Assembly: GCA_965116165.1 (NCBI GenBank)
Contig: OZ220484.1
Span: 1,674,001-1,738,000 of the forward strand
From: Azophilus sp965116165
Lineage (GTDB): Bacteria > Pseudomonadota > Gammaproteobacteria > Pseudomonadales > Azotimanducaceae
Length of the DNA stretch: 64,000 bases
Reading direction: 5' to 3'
In this document: in pieces, positions 16,836 through 24,635 of the stretch
How positions within the stretch are numbered: position 1 is the first letter of the stretch
How the letters are laid out: the number at the start of each line of letters is the position of its first letter
Translations under genes and position numbers: made by a program
Notes under the pieces: model-generated
Told to the model about the DNA's origin: nothing
Database searches by the model: none
What the model saw: the letters and a program-made list of their open reading frames with translations, nothing else

Positions 16836-18221
16836 TCAACCAGCGAGGTAGCGGTCAATCACCTGATGAAAATGACGAATTCGACTTTCCTGATAAATTC
16901 CTAGCGTCCCCCCCTGTTTCGCACTGACCAAACAGCCTTCCTGTTGGAATCGGAGGTTGTCCGTATCTTGATCGTAGATGTGGCCAAGATCGGGATCTAT
17001 ACCCGGCGCGGTGGTATAGGAATCTTCCACTCCAAGCCTGAATGACTCCGCAGGTTCGGGGGCTTCGGAACCCTCTGGTATCGGTCGCAGGAACAGCATC
17101 TCAAAAAGCGATTTTGAGGGGTCCATGTCAAGCGGCCGGAATCGGTAGACCATCGGTAGCGAAATACCGGGCTGAATCACCATATTCGGGAACACGTGAT
17201 ACTGAATATTGTCGATCACCTCGGTATCGGAATACACCGAAAGGTCGGTATTAGTCGCCTGCTCAATTTGACCACGAAGGAATCCAGCTAAAAGGTCTCT
17301 GGCTGTTTGTCCTTCTTTCACCTTTAAGAGTTCGGGGTCCATGAGCCTTCGATCACCCATGAGCATGCCATCCACTATTTCCTGCTCGGTTACTTCTTCT
17401 TTTAAGTGCGGGCTCGGTGTCCCCAGCGCCGTGTACATACGTGTTATGTGGTCACCGAATACGTCGTATTGAGAATTCGCATCACCAGAAGACACCAGCA
17501 AATGGGGATGCGTTTCCATGACGTGATACGACTCTAAAAATGCTTCCTGGGCGAGCTTCCAATTGCAGGGAAGTTCTTTAGCAAGATGCATAACCACGCA
17601 TCTGTCATCCATGCTCCAGTTTTCAAAATGGTCGGCCAGGACACCCAAATACTCTTCGAGCGGCGGTGCGGACGGATCCATGTTGGCAAAAACGAATCCA
17701 CCCCAGGTTTCCACTTTCGCTTCAGGGAGCTGGAACTTCTCGTCTTTCACGTGAGGGAAATCCCATCTACAAGGAATCTCCTTCAAGGAGCCGTCAATAT
17801 TCCAACACCACCCATGAAAGAAACACCGCAGCTCGTCTGCTGAACCCTCGGAAAATGAGGGTCGAAGTTTTGTGCCACGGTGGAGGCAAGCATTGTGAAA
17901 AGCCTGAATACGACCTGGTTCCGTGCGCACGATGATCAACGAGTACTGAGCGATGTCGTAAGTCACATAGTCACCGACTTCGGGGATATGTTCTTCGCGG
18001 CACGCCCACTGCCATGTCCGGTTCCAGAGTTTGTCTGATTCCGCTTTGAAGAATTCCGCCGATGTGTATCGTGCGAACGGTACATCATCGTGACCAAGAT
18101 CAGGGTTGCTTCGGATGTTGAGAGGATACGGCGGGGCGTCACCACTTCTTGCGACAATATCTTGGACACTAGGTTCCGGACAACTAACACTATCAAGGTC
18201 TAGCTTCTTTTCCGTTGTCAT
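16836..18221 (-). CDS. Rieske ring-hydroxylating oxygenase, alpha subunit
   Basis: A 461-residue oxygenase component. The N-terminal Rieske domain shows CLHRGTKLRPSF and CFFHGWCWNIDGS (CxH, CxxH). The catalytic domain has ESYHVMETHPHL carrying the two His ligands of the mononuclear iron. It would insert oxygen into an aromatic or other cyclic substrate, using electrons from the ferredoxin at 15987. ATG 18221 has GAGG six bases upstream; other in-frame ATGs upstream (to 18287) are less well placed. It heads a five-gene minus-strand operon, and a divergent LysR gene at 18430 probably controls it. The substrate cannot be told from sequence. Confidence 0.92.
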   Translation of the reverse strand: MTTEKKLDLDSVSCPEPSVQDIVARSGDAPPYPLNIRSNPDLGHDDVPFARYTSAEFFKAESDKLWNRTWQWACREEHIPEVGDYVTYDIAQYSLIIVRTEPGRIQAFHNACLHRGTKLRPSFSEGSADELRCFFHGWCWNIDGSLKEIPCRWDFPHVKDEKFQLPEAKVETWGGFVFANMDPSAPPLEEYLGVLADHFENWSMDDRCVVMHLAKELPCNWKLAQEAFLESYHVMETHPHLLVSSGDANSQYDVFGDHITRMYTALGTPSPHLKEEVTEQEIVDGMLMGDRRLMDPELLKVKEGQTARDLLAGFLRGQIEQATNTDLSVYSDTEVIDNIQYHVFPNMVIQPGISLPMVYRFRPLDMDPSKSLFEMLFLRPIPEGSEAPEPAESFRLGVEDSYTTAPGIDPDLGHIYDQDTDNLRFQQEGCLVSAKQGGTLGIYQESRIRHFHQVIDRYLAG

Positions 18222-18429
18222 CTTCTGCCTCATCTTCAAAACACGAAGTAATGGTCGCGGCGCATCGCCTAGCTCGGGTCTGCCCAAATCTCTGCAGGAA
18301 AAATTGACCCCCTCCTGCCTGTGATGTTGCTAGTTTCTTCTGTTAGTTAGCAGTCCTACGATCAGCCTAAATTGAGCTTGTCATGATGTCCCATTTGCGT
18401 CAATATGAACAATATAGTCAATTTGTTTA

Positions 18430-19371
18430 ATGAAATTGAACATGGATAACTTGCGACAACTCAGATATCTCGATGTGTTGGCCACTTGCGGGAATGTTGG
18501 CGTCGCGGCCGACAAGCTGGGGGTCACTAAATCGACGCTCAGCCAGGCAGTTAGCCGTCTTGAGTACGTTTACGGCGTTCCTCTCTTCGTCAGGGATCGA
18601 CAAGGCATCCGCCCAACAGTATATGGCGAGCTTCTAGTCGATGTTGCGCGAAAGGGAATTGGGATGTTCGACGACATACGCCGAGAATTCGCGCTCATGC
18701 AGAATCTAGAGAGCGGCACGCTCATCATCGGCAGTGACCCGGCCACCACCGAGGCTCTCCTCGCACCAGCGCTAGCTCAGATCGTCGGTGAGTTTCCTCG
18801 ACTACATTTCGAGCTACGCGAAGCTACCTGGCCTCACTTAGAGTCCGAAATTCTGCAAAAAGAGATTGATATGTACATCGGGCTAAAGCCGGACCAATCA
18901 CTTAAGGCGTTCGAGATAGTCGACTTGGAACTTCCTCCCTTAACAACATACTGCCGCCCCGGCCACCCATTAGGTGACAGGTGCACCTTGGTCGAAGGTT
19001 ACGACTTTCCAGTGATGGCAGCGCCCTTGCCAGACTGGTTTTTCGAGCGCATAGCTAAGGCAACGGCGACTGAATATCTTTCAGCCAATGAGTTTAAAGA
19101 CACCTTTCTATTTTCCGACAATATCTCCCTCATGCGCCGAATCGTCCAACATACCGATGCGATATCCGCAACATTTCGCCCAAACCTGGAAGCCGACTTC
19201 GAGGCGGGACATCTCGTCGAACTCAGAGTAAAGGACGAAGTTATGAGTTTGCCTCTTCCGTGTGTGGTTGTGACGACTCAGAACAGACTGCTACCTCCCT
19301 CGGCGGAAAAACTAACCGAAGCCGTGAAAGCGGTTACGACATCCATGTTGTGTGACAACGCCTTAGTTTAA
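18430..19371 (+). CDS. LysR-family transcriptional regulator
   Basis: A 313-residue LTTR of normal length. The winged-helix N-terminus reads LRQLRYLDVLATCGNVGVAA, DKLGVTKSTLSQAVSRLE, VYGVPLFVRD. The rest is the inducer-binding domain. It may start at ATG 18430 or the in-frame ATG 18442; neither has a strong ribosome site. It is divergent from the dioxygenase operon. The 210-base gap holds an AT-rich stretch around 18390-18430 with GCGTCAATATGAACAATATA, a likely operator/promoter region. Activation of the dioxygenase genes by a pathway compound is inferred. Confidence 0.9.
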   Translation: MKLNMDNLRQLRYLDVLATCGNVGVAADKLGVTKSTLSQAVSRLEYVYGVPLFVRDRQGIRPTVYGELLVDVARKGIGMFDDIRREFALMQNLESGTLIIGSDPATTEALLAPALAQIVGEFPRLHFELREATWPHLESEILQKEIDMYIGLKPDQSLKAFEIVDLELPPLTTYCRPGHPLGDRCTLVEGYDFPVMAAPLPDWFFERIAKATATEYLSANEFKDTFLFSDNISLMRRIVQHTDAISATFRPNLEADFEAGHLVELRVKDEVMSLPLPCVVVTTQNRLLPPSAEKLTEAVKAVTTSMLCDNALV

Positions 19372-19551
19372 ATTCTTGTTTGTTGTGGATCAAATTGCAG
19401 TTGAGGCATCAGATAACCCGATTATTTCGTCACCTTATACCCTGCGTATGTTTGCAACGCATATGCGCGAGCGACCCGGTCGGGGAGACCCTGTACCTGA
19501 ATAGTGCAGGTACTGGAACTCGTTTCGCTCTTTCACGAAGGGGCGTATGTC

Positions 19552-20800
19552 CTAGTCAAACAGCTTCTCTGATTTGGCGAACACCAAGTAGAACAGCAGA
19601 CCGAATACCATGATGCCGGCCCCGGTTTGAAAAACCAGCGTCCAGGATCCGGTCTCCTGCAGGATCAAGCCACTGACATAGATGCCAATGATGCCGGGTA
19701 TTGTCCCGGCTGTATTCGACAATCCCATGATGACCCCTGCGCCCCGAGGTGCGATATCCAGATGATTGACTCCAAACCCACCGGCCAGCGCACCACTGAA
19801 TATGTTACCGATTGACATCATTGCGATCGCAAGGGGAACACTTTCGACATAGCCGACAACAGACAGAACAATGGCGAAGCCGCCGAATCCAACTGCCTGC
19901 ATCGTTTTGCGTACGCGGGTCTTGTCGAAACCTCGGCGTAGGAAGTTGTCAGCCAGCCAGCCACCCGCATTTAGCGCCAAAAAGGCAAAAACCGATGGAA
20001 TCATGGTGTAGATGCCAACCGCGGCGAAGTCAACGCCAAGCCCCTGATTGATATAGGTTGGCATCCACGCCAGCAGTACATACCCGCCCCAATTTGCGCA
20101 GAAGTGAGCAACGATGATTGCCCAGACTGCAGGCGTTGTCAGCAGAGCCTTTATGGCTGGCGGCGTAGTTTCATCACCACCTATACCCTCCTGGATAAAC
20201 TCAACCTCTGCCCGAGAAATCCTGGGATGCGTTTCCGGGCGACGGGTTGCGTTGCCAGAACAACCACCAGACGAAACCGACGGCACCAAAGAGGTAAAAG
20301 CCCATCTCCCAACCATAGTGAGTCACAATCCATGGGGTTGTCAGCAGAGCAAACACACTGCCGAGCGGGATCATCGAAAACAGTATGCCGATGGCGCGGG
20401 AGCGCACAGACTCTGGAATCCATCGCCCGAACAAAGCATAAATGGAGGGAAAGGTGACGCCTTCACCCACGCCCATCAGTACCCTGGTGATCAATAGCGC
20501 GGTCAGCCCACCGGCTGCGGCGATCGGTGTTAGGATCGTCGAAAGTGACCAGAAGACAACGCCAGCCGCGAGAACGATTTTGCCGCCGTATCGTTCGGCA
20601 AGCCAGCCACCCGCGACCTGGGTCAGCAGATAACCTAGGAAAAAAGACGAGAGCACCAGACCTTGCTGTTCCGAGTCCCAGCCGTATTCCGCGGACATGG
20701 GGATGATGGCAATCGAAATGATCACCCTGTCTATATAACAGATGAAAACAGCCGCAGCCGCCAGCGCGACGATGTTGTAACGGACAGGCCAGCTACTCAA
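19552..20800 (-). pseudogene. MFS transporter (ACS-family-like) with one-base frameshift
   Basis: Two overlapping frames make one 12-helix carrier. The first (20800 to about 20240) has ICYIDRVIISIAI, GGWLAERYGGK and FPSIYALFGRWIPESVRSRA, typical of anion:cation symporters. The second (from about 20240 to 19552) continues THPRISRAEVEFIQEG through to the end. The switch lies at FWQRNPSP, where CCCGGAA needs one C fewer to read PETHPR. Either the gene is broken or the base is a sequencing or assembly error; both halves look otherwise well kept. It would import an organic anion. Confidence 0.8.
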
Positions 20801-20858
20801 ATAGCCTCCTAAAGCCTGTTTCCGTAAACCAAGACAGCATTTCAGCTACGCTTTAAAT

Positions 20859-20958
20859 GGGAATTATATCGACTAGTTGACAGAGCTCACCTTGTGGTAG
20901 TTCTCTGCCACCAAGGTTTCAATATATAGTTGCATGTCAACTTATGTATATAAGTCCC
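20859..20958. repeat. MITE family A, copy 1 (100 bp)
   Basis: The ends are inverted repeats of about 24 bases: GGGAATTATATCG...AGTTGACA at the left and the complement of GGGACTTATATAC...AGTTGACA at the right. An inner hairpin (CCTTGTGG with CCACCAAGG) lies between. The same element occurs at 29237-29334 and 48480-48579. It is too short to encode a transposase. No clear target duplication remains here. Confidence 0.8.
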
Positions 20959-21025
20959 TTCCATTTGCATAAATCCGTGAAGCAGGCCATCGAGAACCGC
21001 CGTCTCGTGGAGGTCGTGGTTTTGA

Positions 21026-22720
21026 TCATGGTGCTAAATCAGCCACCTCCGCCGCCTGTACACGTAACACTTTTTTGTCGATCTTACCCACCGGCGTTAA
21101 GGGGATGGTATCCACAATGTGGATAGCCTTAGGCACCTTATAAGGTGCCATCTCAGCGCGGCAGAACTCGATAATATCGTCTCTAACTTTATCGGGATCC
21201 AACTGTCTCGCCTCGGGCGTCAACTCCACATACAGGTTGACGACCTCACTGCCAGCCCGATTCGGATCCGGACTGCCAATCAACGCGGAACAGGCAATGA
21301 AGTCGAGTGCAGACAATTTGTCTTCAACCTCCACCGAAAACACCTTGAAACCACTGACGATGATCATGTCCTTGGCCCGGTCTTTTATGTAAACGTAGCC
21401 CTCCTCGTCCATGACGCCTACATCCCCTGTGTACATCCAGGTTTTGCCATGCCACTGGCGCAGTGCATTGGCAGTTTCATCAGGTCGATTGAGGTAGCCT
21501 TTCATCAAACAGGGACTGGACGCGATGATCTCCCCCGCTTCGCCATACGGCATTTCCCGCATGCCCGTTTCGACGTCAACGATGCGCACATCAACAGCTG
21601 GAAGAGGCATACCCACCGATTCTGGCCTACACCGCTCCGGCGGGTTAGCCACAATTGTCGGCCCTGATTCTGTCATACCAAAAGCATCTGTAAGCACAAC
21701 GCCGTTAAGCATGCGCTCTATGCGCCTTCTGTCGTCTCCGGTAATGGGCGCCGCGCCTGTCTGCGCACTCTTCAGATGAGAAAAATCGATCTCTGCACTT
21801 AAGGGATGATCGGCAATCATCTGGTAAAGCGTCGGCACAGCCGCTAGTCGTGTCGGTGGGCAGTCGATCATTTGCTGACAGTAGTGATCCATGTCACGCC
21901 CATCCAGAATCAGTAGGGAGCGGGCTCCGAACCTGAGCGCTACGAGCATCCCACCCACACCGCCGATATGGAACAGCGGAAAGGCACTAGCAAACGTTTC
22001 CTTCCCCACCTCCCAAGGACGGTGAATAGTGAAGATTAGGAGGTGGTACATGATGCCGCGAAGTGTCAGCATGGCACCCTTGGGTTTTCCGGTCGTGCCG
22101 CCGGTGTACTGGATCAGGTGGACATGATCGGGGGGCAAGTCAACCTGTCGAAAATCCGGACTCGAATCGACGGTGAATTCAAGATACGCCTTGCAGGTTA
22201 CTGACGCTGGTACAGGCAATGCCAGATTTGAGGGTCGTCGAAGATCATCCGCACCAGTAACGATCACCGCCGTCACACAATCCGGAAAGCTGCCGAGGGC
22301 ATTGAGGGTGGGCTTCGCCAGACTGTCTAGTGAAATCAGCACGCTGACGCCTGAGTCTTCAATCTGGTGCGCCACTTCCGCGGGCGCCAGCAGAGGGGAT
22401 ACACCGGAAGCCGTCGCCCCAAGCTTTGAAAGCGCAACCAGGGCAATCACGTATTGAGGAATGTTGGGCATGTGCAGGCCCACCACATCATTGCGGCCAA
22501 CGCCCATTGTTGCCAGGGCGTTGGCCAAGCGATTGGCTAATTCATTCAACTCGCGATAAGAGATGTCCCGCTCGAAATACCTTAGTGCGCTATTGTCCGG
22601 CATGGACTCCGCATGAATTTCTACGAATGTACCCGGGGGCCTGTCATCAAAATCCGGTGGTTTGATGCCCAATTCCTCGTGAATTGCCAACCACGGACCA
22701 GGCTCAAGTTGATCACTCAT
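21026..22720 (-). CDS. Acyl-CoA synthetase (AMP-forming), second copy
   Basis: A 564-residue ANL ligase closely similar to the one at 5604-7280 along its whole length. Motifs: YTGGTTGKPKG, TDAFGMTESGP, YLNRPDETANA, MYTGDVGVMDEEGYVYIKDR and the catalytic lysine in PVGKIDKKVLR. ATG 22720 lies behind GGAGGAA. The promoter at 22841-22868 and the divergent TetR gene at 22990 suggest TetR control. Differences around the substrate pocket (AFPLFHIGGVGG here, ALPPTHIGGTGA in the other copy) could mean different acids. It converts a free acid to its CoA ester in the cytoplasm. Confidence 0.92.
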   Translation of the reverse strand: MSDQLEPGPWLAIHEELGIKPPDFDDRPPGTFVEIHAESMPDNSALRYFERDISYRELNELANRLANALATMGVGRNDVVGLHMPNIPQYVIALVALSKLGATASGVSPLLAPAEVAHQIEDSGVSVLISLDSLAKPTLNALGSFPDCVTAVIVTGADDLRRPSNLALPVPASVTCKAYLEFTVDSSPDFRQVDLPPDHVHLIQYTGGTTGKPKGAMLTLRGIMYHLLIFTIHRPWEVGKETFASAFPLFHIGGVGGMLVALRFGARSLLILDGRDMDHYCQQMIDCPPTRLAAVPTLYQMIADHPLSAEIDFSHLKSAQTGAAPITGDDRRRIERMLNGVVLTDAFGMTESGPTIVANPPERCRPESVGMPLPAVDVRIVDVETGMREMPYGEAGEIIASSPCLMKGYLNRPDETANALRQWHGKTWMYTGDVGVMDEEGYVYIKDRAKDMIIVSGFKVFSVEVEDKLSALDFIACSALIGSPDPNRAGSEVVNLYVELTPEARQLDPDKVRDDIIEFCRAEMAPYKVPKAIHIVDTIPLTPVGKIDKKVLRVQAAEVADLAP

Positions 22721-22769
22721 TGTATTCCTCCGAACATCACTGGGACTACGCCTAGTCTTCAGCACTAGT

Positions 22770-22798
22770 GCTCCATCCAACTGATAATGCCGCATCAG
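22770..22798. repeat. Solo end of the 30891-31232 foldback element
   Basis: GCTCCATCCAACTGATAAT and the following CCGCATCAG are nearly identical to the left end of the foldback element at 30891, and CTAGT precedes both. No partner end is present nearby, so this is a decayed or partial copy in the synthetase leader region. Confidence 0.65.
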
Positions 22799-22840
22799 GG
22801 GTCAGGGCGATTCGACACAACAAAACAAGCATCGATTCCT

Positions 22841-22868
22841 ATGATACATTTCTTGTTTCTTGCGTCAA
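22841..22868 (-). promoter_or_regulatory. Promoter/operator of the acyl-CoA synthetase
   Basis: On the minus strand TTGACG and TATCAT are separated by 16 bases, with a spacer almost the same as at 13119-13146. It lies between the synthetase and the divergent TetR gene, the expected place for that repressor to bind. Confidence 0.55.
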
Positions 22869-22989
22869 TCTACATCAGACTTCATAGTGATTCAATGCTT
22901 CGAATCGAGGATTTTAGAATGATAATATTGACCACTCTGAAAACCATCCCTTACCACTTAAAATTAACGCTATAGTCTATGAGGGCCCT

Positions 22990-23610
22990 ATGCCGAGAAA
23001 GCAAAATTCCCCAGTCGCCAAGAGGAATGTAAAAGAGTCAAAGCAGGAGATTATCGATGCCGCAGCAAGATGCTTTGACCAGTACGGACCTCAGCGCACA
23101 TCAATGGACGACATCGCCGAGGCAGCCGGAGTATCCCGCAAGACGCTCTATAGGATATTCGAGGATCGCCCAAAACTGATCCAAGCGATTTTGCAATGGA
23201 GATGGGCAAAAATAGCAAAAAAAATTCAGAGTCGGATTGCCAAAGCCACCTGCTTCGAAGAAGCCCTGCTAGAAGGTTCCGTCACTGCCGTGGCCGCCGC
23301 ACGAAACGACAAACTGGCCAACGACATCATTCACAAAACAACAGATCATACCCTGGAGCAGTTCCTGCTTCGGGGCAATGAGCGAATCTACAAAGCCAAT
23401 CAAGACATCTGGTTGACCGCAATCGAGGAGGGGCGACAAGAGGGGGTGGTAAAACAGAACCTGTCAGATGGCCGAACTATCGAGATTATCGCCAGCATAC
23501 ACGCACTGCTCGTGATGCGTGATGACAGCCCGGCAGAACAAAGAGAATTTCTGAAAGATGTTCTGTTACCGGCAATACTTGTTGCACAAGAGGCTCGGGA
23601 TACCGTCTAG
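22990..23610 (+). CDS. TetR-family transcriptional regulator
   Basis: A 206-residue TetR protein. The HTH reads TSMDDIAEAAGVSRKTLYRI near residues 38-58, followed by the usual helical ligand domain. The regulator at 29397-30002 is a clear paralogue (ISRKTLYRVFED, EQFLLRGN, EEGRKQGIV). It is divergent from the acyl-CoA synthetase and probably represses it until an acyl-CoA or related ligand binds (family behaviour plus position). Its stop codon TAG is part of the CTAG target site of the inserted repeat that follows. Confidence 0.9.
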   Translation: MPRKQNSPVAKRNVKESKQEIIDAAARCFDQYGPQRTSMDDIAEAAGVSRKTLYRIFEDRPKLIQAILQWRWAKIAKKIQSRIAKATCFEEALLEGSVTAVAAARNDKLANDIIHKTTDHTLEQFLLRGNERIYKANQDIWLTAIEEGRQEGVVKQNLSDGRTIEIIASIHALLVMRDDSPAEQREFLKDVLLPAILVAQEARDTV

Positions 23611-23786
23611 CCCGACCTATTTATGAATGAACGTGGCGAGGCCGGCAAGAGTGGTGAATGCACTGGGTGCGCGGAGCAGGAGGGCGCACAGGCGTGCCTG
23701 ACAGCACGTTGAGCACACGGCGGGAGCACACCCGGTGATTTCGCCGCTATTGACGGCCGCAGTAGTTTATTCATGAATAGGTTGGG
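23611..23786. repeat. MITE family B, copy 1 (176 bp)
   Basis: Inverted ends CCCGACCTATTTATGAATG and, on the other strand, CCCAACCTATTCATGAATA. It is flanked by CTAG and CTAA, a 4-bp target duplication with one change. The second copy is at 29073-29353. The CC-starting ends and 4-bp duplication recall IS1380-type elements, but no transposase is present. Confidence 0.75.
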
Positions 23787-24635
23787 CTAAAGAAGGTGCC
23801 TTGAAACTTCACGAGCCGCCTGCCAGCCTCGCTCAATCTCATCGACCATATCGGCCACGCTCTGTTGTGAAGTCACGGCGGAAATCGTATGACCGGCACT
23901 GCCGACATCACCTGGGAGTCCACTGGCCGCGATTCCGTTTGGCGCGGTTATGAGCTTGACATCGTCCATGGTGCAGCGCTCAAGCGCAGCCTGCCATTCG
24001 ATGGTCACATTGCTTTCATGAGTTGCAATAAATCGCGTGCCGAACATAGCTAGGTCATAACCTAGGCACTGCGCTGCCCAGAGTGCCGCCCCGTCTGACA
24101 TTCCACCGGCAAGCACAAGCGGGCCTTCGTAAAACGCTCTAACCGCACGCGCGAATGCAAAAGGGTTTGCCCAGCCTGTATGGCCGCCTGCGCCCGCTGA
24201 CAGCAGTACCAATCCGTCGACCCCAGCACCCAACGCTTTGTGTGCGTGAGCTTCAGAGATGACATCCGCAAAAACCAAGCAACCTGCATTCTGCAGGGGT
24301 TGTACGACAGGCGCCGGGCTACCCACGCTGGTGATTACCATTGCAGGTTGCTGCGCTATTACGCAGTCCACGTCTTCATCAAGCCGCTTGTTCTGTTTGC
24401 CGACAATAAGATTTGCCGCGATTGGGCCTGCGGGCCTTTCACTGGCAGCACACCGTATCTGAATCTGTCCGAACCAGTCATTGAGTTCTGATATCGATGC
24501 GGCATTACTGGTTGGAAAAGCACCTATAATGCCAGCGGCACAGGCTTCGCCGACCAATTCGGGCGTGGAAATAGCCGTCATGGGAGCGGCGACCGCAGGC
24601 AGGCGCAGTGACACTAGGAGTTCATCGAAATCCAC
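23787..24635 (-). CDS. Nitronate monooxygenase (2-nitropropane dioxygenase) family protein
   Basis: A 282-residue FMN-dependent TIM barrel. Motifs: LPAVAAPMTAISTPELV at the N-terminus, GVDGLVLLSAGAGGHTGW (the NPD glycine-rich segment with the catalytic-region His) and GPLVLAGGMSDG. It is shorter than typical 320-350 residue members. Relatives oxidise nitronates or act as enoyl reductases. It starts at GTG 24635, sharing one base with the stop of the CoA-transferase gene, so the two are co-translated. Its stop codon lies in the right-hand target duplication of the neighbouring repeat. Confidence 0.82.
   Translation of the reverse strand: MDFDELLVSLRLPAVAAPMTAISTPELVGEACAAGIIGAFPTSNAASISELNDWFGQIQIRCAASERPAGPIAANLIVGKQNKRLDEDVDCVIAQQPAMVITSVGSPAPVVQPLQNAGCLVFADVISEAHAHKALGAGVDGLVLLSAGAGGHTGWANPFAFARAVRAFYEGPLVLAGGMSDGAALWAAQCLGYDLAMFGTRFIATHESNVTIEWQAALERCTMDDVKLITAPNGIAASGLPGDVGSAGHTISAVTSQQSVADMVDEIERGWQAAREVSRHLL

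Noticed and set aside
22721..22795. Upstream extension of the second acyl-CoA synthetase
   Set aside because: The added residues come from a repeat end, and the start with GGAGGAA at 22720 matches the paralogue.
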